DNA of 64,000 nt from Izhakiella capsodis (GTDB taxonomy: Bacteria > Pseudomonadota > Gammaproteobacteria > Enterobacterales > Enterobacteriaceae), in NCBI RefSeq assembly GCF_900115045.1, contig NZ_FOVC01000003.1, forward strand, positions 1 through 64,000, read 5' to 3'. Positions 37,386-46,280 of the stretch are shown here, one piece after another. The position numbers were made by a program, and so were the translations under genes. The notes below the pieces were generated by a model. The model made no database searches. It was given only the letters and a program-made list of their open reading frames with translations, and was not told where the DNA came from. Position 1 is the first letter of the stretch. Every line of letters starts with the position of its first letter.

Positions 37386-38810
37386 TTACCGCATCAGCAG
37401 GTAAATAGAAGTATTGCCGCGCTTAATATTCAACGCCAGCACTGATGGTTTACTGTCAAAAACTTTGCGCAGCTCGCCGAGGTTATGCACCGGCTGCTGG
37501 TTAACGCCAAGGATGATATCGCCCTTTTGCAGGCCAATACCGGCAGCAGCAGAATTGGGTTTAACGTTGTCGATCTTAACACCCAACACGCCTTTTTCAT
37601 CGTAATTACCCAGCTCTGCACCTTCGATGCCTTTGAAAATATTGCCCGAGGCGATCTTAGCCTGGGAGCTCTGCTGCAATGTCACATCCACCGTCATCGG
37701 CTTCCCGTCACGCAGCAGTCCCAGCGCAAGTTTAGTTCCTACAGGCAGCGTCCCTATTTCAGCGCGCAGTGAGGCAAAGCTGGAAATTTGCTTACCGTTG
37801 ATTGAAACGATCACATCACCGGCTTTAATCCCTGCTTTTGCCGCCGAGGTGTCAGGAAGAACCTGGCTGACAAAGGCACCACGCTGGGCGTTTACCTTCA
37901 TCGCCTTGGCCAGATCAGACGTTAACTCAGTACCCATAATGCCAAGCTCACCGCGCTTAACTTCACCATACTTGATCATTTGCGCGGTCAGGTTTGTCAC
38001 CATATTGCTTGGGATGGCAAAGCCAATACCAATGTTACCGCCATCAGGTGCCAGAATAGCGGTATTAATCCCGATCAATTCGCCGTTAAGGTTAACCAGC
38101 GCACCGCCGGAATTGCCGCGGTTGATCGCCGCATCGGTCTGAATAAAGTTCTCATAATTTTCAACATTCAGGCCGCTACGACCCAGTGCGGAAACAATGC
38201 CGGACGTCACCGTCTCGCCAAGGCCGTAAGGGTTGCCGATAGCCACAGCATAATCACCTACACGCAAATTATCTGAATTCGCGATCTTAATCGCAGTCAG
38301 GTTTTTGAAATCTTTCAGTTGCAGCAAAGCGATATCAGTTTGTGGATCTTTTCCGATCACCTTAGCTTCATATCTGTGACCGTCGCTGGTCTGAACGTGT
38401 ATTTTAGTAGCGTTAGCAATCACATGATTGTTCGTCACCACATAGCCTTTATCAGCATTGATTATCACGCCGGAACCCAATGCGCGGAATTTTTCCTGTT
38501 GCGTCCCCCCCCCACTATTCTCGCCCTGGCACATTGGGGAACTCTGGAAAGGCGAGCCATCAACACAGAAAGGCGAATTGTCGCCGAAAAACTGCTGGAA
38601 TTGTTGAGGCAGACGCGGCGTTTGTACCGTCGTACTCCCCTCAACGCTGATACTCACGACTGAGGGCATAATTCTTTGCAGCATCGGTGCCAGGCTGGGC
38701 AGTTGCTGGCTGGAGGAAGAGGCCGTTTCGGCGGCGGATGCGCTTAGCGGACTCATCGCCATAAACAGGCTCAAAGCCAGAGCGCTGCAAACTAACGCGT
38801 TCTTTTTCAT
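37386..38810 (-). CDS. degP: Periplasmic serine endoprotease DegP
   Basis: DegP (HtrA) is the periplasmic heat-shock protease and chaperone, part of the envelope-stress response with rseP, skp and bamA of this window. The 474-residue precursor has a 26-residue signal (ends ASA), the triad H129, D159 and S234 (GNSGG) in precursor numbering, the LA-loop cysteines C82 and C94, and two PDZ domains. Codons for GGG at residues 100-102 form an uninterrupted 9-G tract on the coding strand (38505-38513). No clear sigma-E promoter was recognised upstream. Confidence 0.97.
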   Translation of the reverse strand: MKKNALVCSALALSLFMAMSPLSASAAETASSSSQQLPSLAPMLQRIMPSVVSISVEGSTTVQTPRLPQQFQQFFGDNSPFCVDGSPFQSSPMCQGENSGGGTQQEKFRALGSGVIINADKGYVVTNNHVIANATKIHVQTSDGHRYEAKVIGKDPQTDIALLQLKDFKNLTAIKIANSDNLRVGDYAVAIGNPYGLGETVTSGIVSALGRSGLNVENYENFIQTDAAINRGNSGGALVNLNGELIGINTAILAPDGGNIGIGFAIPSNMVTNLTAQMIKYGEVKRGELGIMGTELTSDLAKAMKVNAQRGAFVSQVLPDTSAAKAGIKAGDVIVSINGKQISSFASLRAEIGTLPVGTKLALGLLRDGKPMTVDVTLQQSSQAKIASGNIFKGIEGAELGNYDEKGVLGVKIDNVKPNSAAAGIGLQKGDIILGVNQQPVHNLGELRKVFDSKPSVLALNIKRGNTSIYLLMR

Positions 38811-38961
38811 TCGTCTTTATCTCTTACTGTGTCTGATAGCAAGACCATTTTGCTGGCCGTGAAGGTGAACGTTAATTTTTATCCTTTAGAATATGTTTAA
38901 CTATTTAATAAAAGTAAAAATTTATATTTTAAATTTACAAACCCCTTCATCGCTACCTCCA

Positions 38962-40467
38962 TTATTCCACCGCCATCAGTCGGCGATATTCATCCCAGGC
39001 GTAAAGATCTGTCATGCCACTGATATAATCCTGAATCAGACGCGCACGATAATAATATTCCCACAGGGGGAAATCATCGGCCAGCGGACTGAGCTTCGCC
39101 ACCGCTTCACTGTAGGCCAGGCGAAAGCGCGTTGATAGCTTATGATAAAGGCGAGTTTCAATCGGATAATTTTTTAACACATCGTTTTCAACCAGCTCGG
39201 TAAACTCAATGTGCGTTAACCTTAACAATGGACTGTAGATATCCAGTAGCCCCCTGATAACCCTGTAACCCTGTAACTCTAACTGTTCAACGTCCGGATG
39301 ATTAAATACGTGGCGAATAGCAACCTTTTTAAATATACCCAGCAGCAGGCTGTGGGGACTCTCATCCTCCAGCAGAGCCTGATTTAAATTACCGTGATAG
39401 ATTGCCTCAAGGTTAGCGATGAAACAACCGGCGGCCTGGGGCACCAGGCAGGCAACGGTGTTGACCCGTAAATACATAAAGAACTGATCTTCACTGCTGC
39501 GACTCAGGTGATTTGCTTTGGATTTAGCCTGTGCATTATTAACGACTAAATCAAACAGGTCGCCTTTTTGATGCCGAGGCCAGAGTTGATGAAGATACTG
39601 ATAGAGCTGCTCGACGGTAAAGATATTTTTTTCTACCGCATCTTCGAGATCGGCAACGCAATAAGAGATATCATCCGCTGCCTCCATAATATAGGTTAAC
39701 GGGAAGCGGCTATATTTTTCCAGCTCAAGCGCATTACGCAGATGAGAAATGCACTCTTCTTCCGCCAGATAATACCCGGGCTTTTTCATCAAATAGCTGT
39801 GGCTGGCAGGCAGATCGCCGCGATACCAGGCCGGGCGGGTATATTTAAAAATGCAGCCAACCTGCGCCCATGTCAGATTCATTTTCATCAGGGTATGCAC
39901 CAGGCGAATGGCCTGAGCATTACCTTCAAAAAAACTCAAATCCTGACGAATCTTTGCACGGAGATCGTTCAGGCCATCTTCTTGATAACGCAGAATGACT
40001 ACTTTGCAGGGATCTTCAGCAATCAGCCCTTCCGGCCAGCGATGGGCAAGCTGCTCCCGAAACCAGTCATTGATGGCGGACTCTCCGAAATGGCCGAACG
40101 GTGGATTGCCGATATCGTGCATCAGACAGGCCATCTCAACCACGCTTTCAAAAGGACCTGTCAGCGTTTCCAGCCCGAATTTTTCCAGCCCCTGCTGCTC
40201 TTTTAGTCGGGTGAGGATTTCTTTAGCGATGTAGCGCCCCACCTGCTGCACTTCCAGCGAATGAGTCAGACGGGACCGCACCGCTGCATTCCGCTCAAGC
40301 GGAAAAACCTGAGTTTTCTGCTGTAAGCGACGTATTGCAGCAGAATTGATTATTCTTCCGCGATCGCTTTCAAAAATGCGTAAAATTTCATGTTCATCTT
40401 TAACGACCCGGACTGTCCGGTAACGGCGCAGATAGCTGATTTTTTTCCTGAAATCGATCCCGCTCAT
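38962..40467 (-). CDS. dgt: Deoxyguanosinetriphosphate triphosphohydrolase
   Basis: Dgt hydrolyses dGTP to deoxyguanosine and tripolyphosphate and limits dGTP pools. The 501 residues match the enterobacterial type. The HD metal site is visible as R-x-THSLEV and as CLMHDIGNPPFGHFGE. It sits between mtnN (divergent) and degP, as in E. coli. Confidence 0.97.
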   Translation of the reverse strand: MSGIDFRKKISYLRRYRTVRVVKDEHEILRIFESDRGRIINSAAIRRLQQKTQVFPLERNAAVRSRLTHSLEVQQVGRYIAKEILTRLKEQQGLEKFGLETLTGPFESVVEMACLMHDIGNPPFGHFGESAINDWFREQLAHRWPEGLIAEDPCKVVILRYQEDGLNDLRAKIRQDLSFFEGNAQAIRLVHTLMKMNLTWAQVGCIFKYTRPAWYRGDLPASHSYLMKKPGYYLAEEECISHLRNALELEKYSRFPLTYIMEAADDISYCVADLEDAVEKNIFTVEQLYQYLHQLWPRHQKGDLFDLVVNNAQAKSKANHLSRSSEDQFFMYLRVNTVACLVPQAAGCFIANLEAIYHGNLNQALLEDESPHSLLLGIFKKVAIRHVFNHPDVEQLELQGYRVIRGLLDIYSPLLRLTHIEFTELVENDVLKNYPIETRLYHKLSTRFRLAYSEAVAKLSPLADDFPLWEYYYRARLIQDYISGMTDLYAWDEYRRLMAVE

Positions 40468-40610
40468 TTTAGGCTCCTTAGTCTGCGCATATCTGACTCA
40501 GCATGCTGCCTGAAGAGCATGCTGCCATTTCAGGCTGTGTCCTGTCACCAGCTACTGATAAACTATGTGGCGAATCCCTAAGAAATTTATGAAATCGAGA
40601 GAGTAACGCT

Positions 40611-41309
40611 ATGAAAGCAGGCATTATTGGCGCAATGGAACAAGAGGTTACCCTGCTGCGCGAGAAGATCGAAAACCGCAAGACCTTAGCACTGGCCGGT
40701 TGCGAAATTTATACCGGCATGCTCAATGGCGTTGAAGTTGCCTTGCTTAAATCTGGTATCGGAAAAGTCTCCGCCGCACTCGGCACCACCTTGTTACTGG
40801 AGCTGTGCAAACCGGACCTGATTATCAACACAGGCTCAGCCGGTGGACTGGCACCATCATTGAACGTCGGCGATATTGTCGTCTCTGAGGAAGTACGCTA
40901 TCACGATGCCGACGTCACGGCCTTCGGTTATCAACCCGGCCAAATGGCAGGCTGCCCAGCGGCATTTAACGCTGATGAGAAGCTGATCGTTGCTGCCGAA
41001 CACTGCATCGCACAGCTGTCGCTACATGCTGTACGCGGTCTGGTCGTCAGCGGCGATGTGTTCATCAACGGTGCCGAGCCGCTGACGCGTATTCGTTCGA
41101 CCTTCCCCAAGGCTATTGCCGTTGAAATGGAGTCGGCCGCAATTGGCCACGTCTGCTATCAATTTGGCATACCTTTCGTCGTCATCCGCGCCATTTCGGA
41201 TGTGGCTGACCGTGAGTCTCGTCTGAGTTTTGACGAATTTCTGGTGACCGCTGCCAAACAATCTTCTCTGATGGTAGAAACCCTGCTGACCCATCTCAGC
41301 CGTGGTTAA
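40611..41309 (+). CDS. mtnN: 5'-methylthioadenosine/S-adenosylhomocysteine nucleosidase
   Basis: MtnN (Pfs) cleaves adenine from MTA, SAH and 5'-deoxyadenosine, removing SAM by-products and feeding LuxS/AI-2 synthesis. The 232 residues include catalytic Glu12 and Asp197 and the ribose-binding Met173-Glu174 of VEMESAA, all in E. coli numbering. btuF, now a pseudogene, starts within its last codons, as in E. coli. Confidence 0.98.
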   Translation: MKAGIIGAMEQEVTLLREKIENRKTLALAGCEIYTGMLNGVEVALLKSGIGKVSAALGTTLLLELCKPDLIINTGSAGGLAPSLNVGDIVVSEEVRYHDADVTAFGYQPGQMAGCPAAFNADEKLIVAAEHCIAQLSLHAVRGLVVSGDVFINGAEPLTRIRSTFPKAIAVEMESAAIGHVCYQFGIPFVVIRAISDVADRESRLSFDEFLVTAAKQSSLMVETLLTHLSRG

Positions 41310-42176
41310 ATTACCCGGCGTGTTTTTCGCCTGTACGGGTCTGATTATGCTGGCCCTGGCGATACCCGGACAGAGCGCACCGCGGGTCATAACGCTGGCC
41401 CCGGCGCTAACATAACTGGCTTTCGCCGCCGGAATTACCCCGATAGGCTTCAGCAGCTATTCTGATTTTCCAGCCGCCGCCACTAAAATTGAGCACGTCG
41501 CTAGCTGGCAGGGTATTAACGTCGAGCGCATTCTCACGCTGAAACCCGATATCGTGCTGGCATGGCGTGGTGGTAATCCGCAGCGTCAGATCAATCTGCT
41601 GGAAAAACTGGGGGTCAAGGTGATATGGCTGCAACCGGAAACGTTGCAGGAAGTTGTTCAGAGTGTGCGCAACCTGGCGCATTGGAGTGTCCCGATCCGG
41701 CACGGGCATACCGGGAAGCCAGTCGACTGAACGCGCAGCTCAGCGAATTAACACGACGCTATGCTAACCCGATGCATCGATAGGTTTTTCTGCAATTCGG
41801 TCTGCGTCCGATGTTCACCACTGCTGGCAATACCATACAAAATCAAGTGGTTTAGCTTTGCGGCGACGATAATATCTTTGCTAAAAGTCCGACACCCTGG
41901 CCACAGGTTAGCCGTGAACAAGTGCTAACACGTCATCCAGAGCTGATCATTGCTGTCGGCGATGATCAGCTTATGTCGTCAATTCGGGCCTTCTGGTCTC
42001 ACCAATTGACAGTGCCAATCATCACTATCCATGACGACTGGTTTAGCCGCGCTGGCCCGCGCATTCTGCTGGCTGCGCAATCGCTATGTCAGCGGCTACA
42101 ATCTATCGCGCCGCACAATAACAACAAAAAACAGCCGGCGCTGATTAAAGCATACCAACAAATCGCCGATAGATAA
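41302..42176 (+). pseudogene. btuF: Vitamin B12-binding protein BtuF, inactivated
   Basis: Reading from GTG 41302 gives a signal peptide and RVITLAPALT, then TAA at 41413-41415 where BtuF has Glu in the conserved LSPANTELAFAAG. The frame continues recognisably (LAFAAGITPIGFSSYSD, KPDIVLAWRGGNPQRQ) to about 41690, where it shifts to another frame. In that frame FLQFGLRP, WPQVSREQVLTRHPE and DDWFSRAGPRILLAAQSLC are clear, but TAG codons occur at 41781 and 41853 before the true end at 42176. At least four independent lesions make this a decayed gene. The periplasmic B12 carrier of BtuCDF would be lost. yadS, next in E. coli, is not seen at 42177-42315. Confidence 0.95.
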
Positions 42177-42283
42177 GAGTAAGACGGCCGGGATAGTTAT
42201 TGCGCTGTTTATTGCATCCTTAGAGTTTTTCGACACCAGGACCTAAAACGAGAGCGGCTGAGCACAATAAAAGAGGTGAGATG

Positions 42284-42313
42284 TTAACGCCCGAGGATTG
42301 CTCAGGCGTTCTT
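42284..42313 (-). terminator. Hairpin after erpA, possible terminator
   Basis: On the minus strand AACGCC-T-GAG and CTC-G-GGCGTT form a stem broken by one mismatch, just after the erpA stop. The following sequence (AACATCTCACCTCTTTT) has only a distal T run, so termination is uncertain. Confidence 0.35.
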
Positions 42314-42315
42314 AA

Positions 42316-42660
42316 TCAGATGCTAAAAGAGGATCCACATCCGCAGGTACTTTTTGCATTTGGATTGGTCACAATAAAACGTGAACCTTCCAGACCTTCC
42401 GTGTAATCGACCGAGCCACCAACCAGATATTGCAGGCTCATAGGGTCAACCACCAGCGCTACACCCGCTTTTTCAATGGTCATATCGCCGTCGTTAATTT
42501 GGTCGTCAAAGGTAAAACCATACTGGAATCCACTGCATCCACCGCCGGTGATATAAACCCGCAGTTTTAGCTCAGGGTTCTCTTCGTCAGCAATCAGGTT
42601 TTTCACTTTCTTTGCGGCTGCTTCGGTAAATTGCAGGGGCAGCGCGAGATCGTCACTCAT
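42316..42660 (-). CDS. erpA: A-type iron-sulfur carrier ErpA
   Basis: ErpA delivers iron-sulfur clusters to IspG/IspH and respiratory enzymes. The 114-residue protein has the cluster cysteines C42, C106 and C108 (GGGCSG and TCGCG) in E. coli numbering. Isoprenoid synthesis (dxr, uppS in this window) depends on it. It lies 82 bases downstream of clcA, in the same direction. Confidence 0.98.
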   Translation of the reverse strand: MSDDLALPLQFTEAAAKKVKNLIADEENPELKLRVYITGGGCSGFQYGFTFDDQINDGDMTIEKAGVALVVDPMSLQYLVGGSVDYTEGLEGSRFIVTNPNAKSTCGCGSSFSI

Positions 42661-42742
42661 ATCTTACTCCATTCTACTGCAGGCCGCAGCGCGACCATCA
42701 TCGAATTATTATCCGCTACCCACCCCTTGCTGGCAAGTTTGA

Positions 42743-44155
42743 TTATTGACCAGAATGAGCAGCCTGTGCGGTGCTCTCCGGCTTTGGCTGCCTTGCAAGC
42801 GTACGAGCCAACAGTGTCGAATAGAGCGGCTGACCGCCGCAGAACTGTGCCACCAGCGTTGCGCCAAAGCAGGTAATAATCATCGGAAGAATAAGCTGAT
42901 AGTTATCGCTCATTTCCAGTACCAGAACGATACCCGTTAGCGGCGCACGCACCGATGCGGCGAACAATGCCCCCATGCCGGCAATGGCAAACGTACCGGG
43001 ATCAAGTGACCAGCTTTGTAATAGCGCGCTGCAGGCCATACCAAATGCAGTACCGCCTAACGTTCCGAGCGCCAGCATCGGCGCAAAAATACCGCCGGGA
43101 GCGCCGGAGCAAAAGCACAGCAGCGTGGTTACCACACGAGAAATAAAAATAAACATCAGGGTCCCGAGAGCATAATGACCTGCCGCGGCCATCGGTATCA
43201 GATTAAAACCACCACCAGCAGCCTCAGGTTCGATCATCCCCAGCAGGCCACAAAGCCCTCCCAGTAATGCTCCGGCTAATAACGTATAGCGCATCCCGCG
43301 ACTGTGAAAAGCGAGAAAGCGATCTTGCATCCAACAGACCATCTTATTGAAACCGGCACCAACGGCACCAAACAACAGTCCCAGCAGCAGATAAAGCCAG
43401 AGTGATTTGATTGTAGCTTCACCCAGACGTCCCATTGCGATTACCGCCCCGGCACCGTTGAAAAGCCGGTAGACAATACAAGACATGACCACGCCAAGAA
43501 ATACAGCCTTGATCGAGATCAGGCTGTAACGAAACTGCAAGCGCATTTCTTCGATAATAAATAAAATGCCCGCAAGCGGCGCATTAAACGCCGCTGACAA
43601 GCCCGCGGCAGCCCCCGTTGCCAGCAGCGTATGGCGCGTTTCCGGGTGTTTGATACGAAATATATCGACCACCATACGGCCAAGATTACCGCCCATCTGA
43701 ACCGTTGGCCCTTCCCGTCCCAGCACCATACCAGCACCGAGTGTACCTAAACCGCCGATGAATTTAACCGGAATAACCCGCCACCAGCGTACTGGTCGCA
43801 GCTCCTCCAGCGCGCCTTCAATCTCCGGAATACCCGACCCTGCGGCCTCCGGAGCAAACCGACGTACCAGCCAGTAACCGATCATCGCCAAAAGCGCGGA
43901 GATAATAACGACCAGTGAAGCACTGAGTAGATACCAATACCCGCGGTGGGATACTATCCCCAGTCGCCACGCGATGATCGCATTAACCGCTTTTTCAAAG
44001 CCTACGCCGAGTAGGCCAGCTAAAATACCGACCAGCGCCGCTAACATCAGTATTTTTATCGGCGTATGGTCTCGGCGCAGTACCAGACGAAGGAAATCTG
44101 TACGACGTAGCGCATTGACCTTCTGATCTTCAGGTGATTTTGTATTGCTGTTCAT
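42743..44155 (-). CDS. clcA: H+/Cl- exchange transporter ClcA
   Basis: ClcA exchanges two Cl- for one H+ across the inner membrane and aids extreme acid resistance. Starting at ATG 44155 (470 residues) gives exactly E. coli numbering: Ser107 in GSGIP (106-110), gating Glu148 in GREGP (146-150) and proton-pathway Glu203. The open frame continues to 44173, but those six codons are not needed. Eighteen helices of the CLC fold are expected. No other part of glutamate or lysine decarboxylase acid resistance is in the window. Confidence 0.96.
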   Translation of the reverse strand: MNSNTKSPEDQKVNALRRTDFLRLVLRRDHTPIKILMLAALVGILAGLLGVGFEKAVNAIIAWRLGIVSHRGYWYLLSASLVVIISALLAMIGYWLVRRFAPEAAGSGIPEIEGALEELRPVRWWRVIPVKFIGGLGTLGAGMVLGREGPTVQMGGNLGRMVVDIFRIKHPETRHTLLATGAAAGLSAAFNAPLAGILFIIEEMRLQFRYSLISIKAVFLGVVMSCIVYRLFNGAGAVIAMGRLGEATIKSLWLYLLLGLLFGAVGAGFNKMVCWMQDRFLAFHSRGMRYTLLAGALLGGLCGLLGMIEPEAAGGGFNLIPMAAAGHYALGTLMFIFISRVVTTLLCFCSGAPGGIFAPMLALGTLGGTAFGMACSALLQSWSLDPGTFAIAGMGALFAASVRAPLTGIVLVLEMSDNYQLILPMIITCFGATLVAQFCGGQPLYSTLLARTLARQPKPESTAQAAHSGQ

Positions 44156-44173
44156 CGTTGTCACGGCTCGCAA

Positions 44174-45064
44174 TCGAAATCCCTCCGACTCGTAGTCAGC
44201 GTGAATTTCTGCTCATATTAACTGTAAATCAACATCGTCATCTCGGTATACCGGCCACCAGTATTCTGTCAGATCGCCGTGCGGGCTGCCTCCAGCTGAT
44301 GGTTAAACAATGTTCTGATTTCAGCGGTTTTGCGTCACACTGCTCCACCATGTCTTCCAGCAGTGATCGTGTTAGTACCGGTTCGAAATTAGCCAGCTGG
44401 CGTGAAAGTAAGGCTCAACCCGAGTCGCTGGTTATTCATTTTTCAACTGACTGAGATCCTGTTTCCATTGTCAGCGCCAGGTGCAATAGTACTTGCAACT
44501 CTGTCCACAGTTATATTTTCTGCAGCGCAATGCGGCGGTCGTCAGAATATCCGATCTGACCAGTACTGGTACTCAGCAGCCACAGGATATAGCCCTGCTG
44601 GTTGCCGACACTCACGACCGGCGTGAAAATGTCAGTACCTATAACCCGCTTTTATAGCGTCGGATGCCGCCAGTCATTATGCAGCTTTAGATGATCGGAC
44701 AAAACCGTCAACCGCTGCCATTTTCGACCGCTTCCATCGGCCGTTTAAGCCCTGTTGATGTGCTGCCATTCAACCCATGCACCTCATTAACACGCAGTGC
44801 CGCAAACAAGGCAATTTCTTCTGATCAACCGACGCCAGTCGATGGTGCATCATCAGGTCAATCCGCACGATCCTCTTATGATTGTCTATTATGAAAATAG
44901 TCTGATACAGGCCGGTATCTCACTACGACTCAGCCTTCACCAGCCATGTCATGGCAGGTTAAATTGAAATACAACTATTGCTTATCTGTTGACCTATCCT
45001 GTCTGCAGCCCTGCATCGTCAGGCCTGTCGTTAAACGTCGTGTAAAGCCATCCGGCTATATCAG
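44174..45064. other. Stop-dense region; possible decayed LysR-type regulator on the minus strand
   Basis: No intact gene is visible in this 0.9 kb. On the minus strand 44652-44511 reads KRVIGTDIFTPVVSVGNQQG, ending after about 47 codons. This resembles the effector domain of LysR regulators (the pattern I-G-x-D-x-x-x-P-V). A second frame near 44400-44300 reads FEPVLTRSLLEDMVEQC, also reminiscent of that domain. No helix-turn-helix was found. The segment separates clcA from the acquired efflux block, and the assignment is weak. Confidence 0.3.
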
Positions 45065-45119
45065 ATGACATTATTGTCATTTATCTAACAGATCCCTGTC
45101 GAGACGCCCCGGATAGAAT
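45065..45119 (+). promoter_or_regulatory. Response-regulator palindrome 1 and promoter of the efflux operon
   Basis: ATGACA-TTAT-TGTCAT (45065-45080) is a perfect 6+6 palindrome. GATAGAAT (45112-45119) starts 32 bases after its end and supplies a -10 element (TAGAAT), with no good -35, as expected for an activator-dependent promoter. The adaptor gene starts at 45150. The half-sites resemble CusR/PcoR boxes, and the operon encodes a CusR-like regulator. Confidence 0.75.
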
Positions 45120-45149
45120 GATGCCCTTTTTCTCCGAAAGTGAATCATT

Positions 45150-46280
45150 ATGAAATTATCACGCCCAAAGCCTCTGATTATTATCAGCCTGATATTGGCA
45201 GCTTTTCTTCTCTATTTTTTTATTTTTCGTCACAGCAATAATGCCGCGCCTGCAAATAAAACAGCGGCACCGCTCGTCAGCCTGACCCAAGTGAAGAGCG
45301 TGTCGGTTCCCCTTATATTTTCCACACAAGGGCATGTCGTCACGCTAAATCAGGCAGACATTCAGCCGCAGGTCGACGGAACGGTGAAGTCAGTGGCATT
45401 TAAAGAGGGCGATTTTGTTAAACAAGGGCAGCTATTGTTTACCTTGAACGACAGTACTCAGCAGGCATCATTGCGACACGCGAATGCAACTTTTGCTGAA
45501 TCCCACGCATTACTGGTTAAAGCTCAGCAGGATCTCGCCCGAGGCCGTGACCTGAAAGCACGTCATTATATTTCGGCTTCTGACTGGGATACGTTAAAAA
45601 GTGCAGTACAGCAATATAGTGCGCAAAGTAATGCCGCAGAGCAGGATATCCGCACTGCCGCGGTGCAGCTTGGCTATACGCGTATTTATGCGCCGGTATC
45701 CGGGAAAACGGGGGCGTTAAACGTACATACCGGAAGTCTGGTGCAGCCCGGAAGTAGCCTTCCTATGGTGACCATTAACCAATTCGATCCCATTGGTGTC
45801 TCGTTTACATTGCCGGAAGCTGATCTGAATGCCGTACTCTCTGCGCAATCAAAAGATCCGGTAAAAGTATGGGTAAAAAATGCCCGTGGAGAGGCGGTCG
45901 CGGGGGATTTGAATTTTATCAATAACGCCGTCAGCACCAATACCGGCACAATCTCCTTCAAGGCGCAATTCTCAAATTCCAACAATTTACTGTGGCCTGG
46001 AACCTATAAGGTCGTCCATATTGATGCGGGTTCACAAAATGCCGTCGTGCTTCCTCCCCAGGCTGTACAAAACGGTCCTCAGGGGCAATTTGTTTATCTG
46101 GTCGATAGTGCGGATAAGGCATTCACGCGCCCCGTCAAACTGTTGCGCATACAGCAGGGAATGGCAATCGTCCAGGGTGTGACAGTAGGAGAGAACGTGG
46201 TCGTGGAAGGTGGTAATAACCTCTGGCCAGGAATGAGCGTTAAGGTCGTGGGGAAAGCGATGACCGTGGGGCAAAATTAA
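45150..46280 (+). CDS. RND efflux periplasmic adaptor subunit (membrane fusion protein)
   Basis: The 376-residue product is an HlyD/AcrA-family adaptor that would link the RND pump at 46280 to an outer-membrane channel. An N-terminal membrane anchor (about residues 9-26) lacks a lipobox cysteine. The two lipoyl half-motifs are visible (IQPQVDGTVKSVAFKEGDFV and TRIYAPVSGKTGALNVHTGSL), flanking a helical hairpin (about 100-170), followed by beta-barrel and membrane-proximal domains. It is closest in style to MdtA-type adaptors. Its stop overlaps the pump start (TAATG). No outer-membrane factor gene is nearby, so TolC is the likely partner. Confidence 0.92.
   Translation: MKLSRPKPLIIISLILAAFLLYFFIFRHSNNAAPANKTAAPLVSLTQVKSVSVPLIFSTQGHVVTLNQADIQPQVDGTVKSVAFKEGDFVKQGQLLFTLNDSTQQASLRHANATFAESHALLVKAQQDLARGRDLKARHYISASDWDTLKSAVQQYSAQSNAAEQDIRTAAVQLGYTRIYAPVSGKTGALNVHTGSLVQPGSSLPMVTINQFDPIGVSFTLPEADLNAVLSAQSKDPVKVWVKNARGEAVAGDLNFINNAVSTNTGTISFKAQFSNSNNLLWPGTYKVVHIDAGSQNAVVLPPQAVQNGPQGQFVYLVDSADKAFTRPVKLLRIQQGMAIVQGVTVGENVVVEGGNNLWPGMSVKVVGKAMTVGQN

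Noticed and set aside
38811..38961. Possible sigma-E or CpxR site upstream of degP
   Set aside because: No GAACTT/TCTGA pair or two-part GTAAA repeat of acceptable quality was found, although regulation by these factors is expected.
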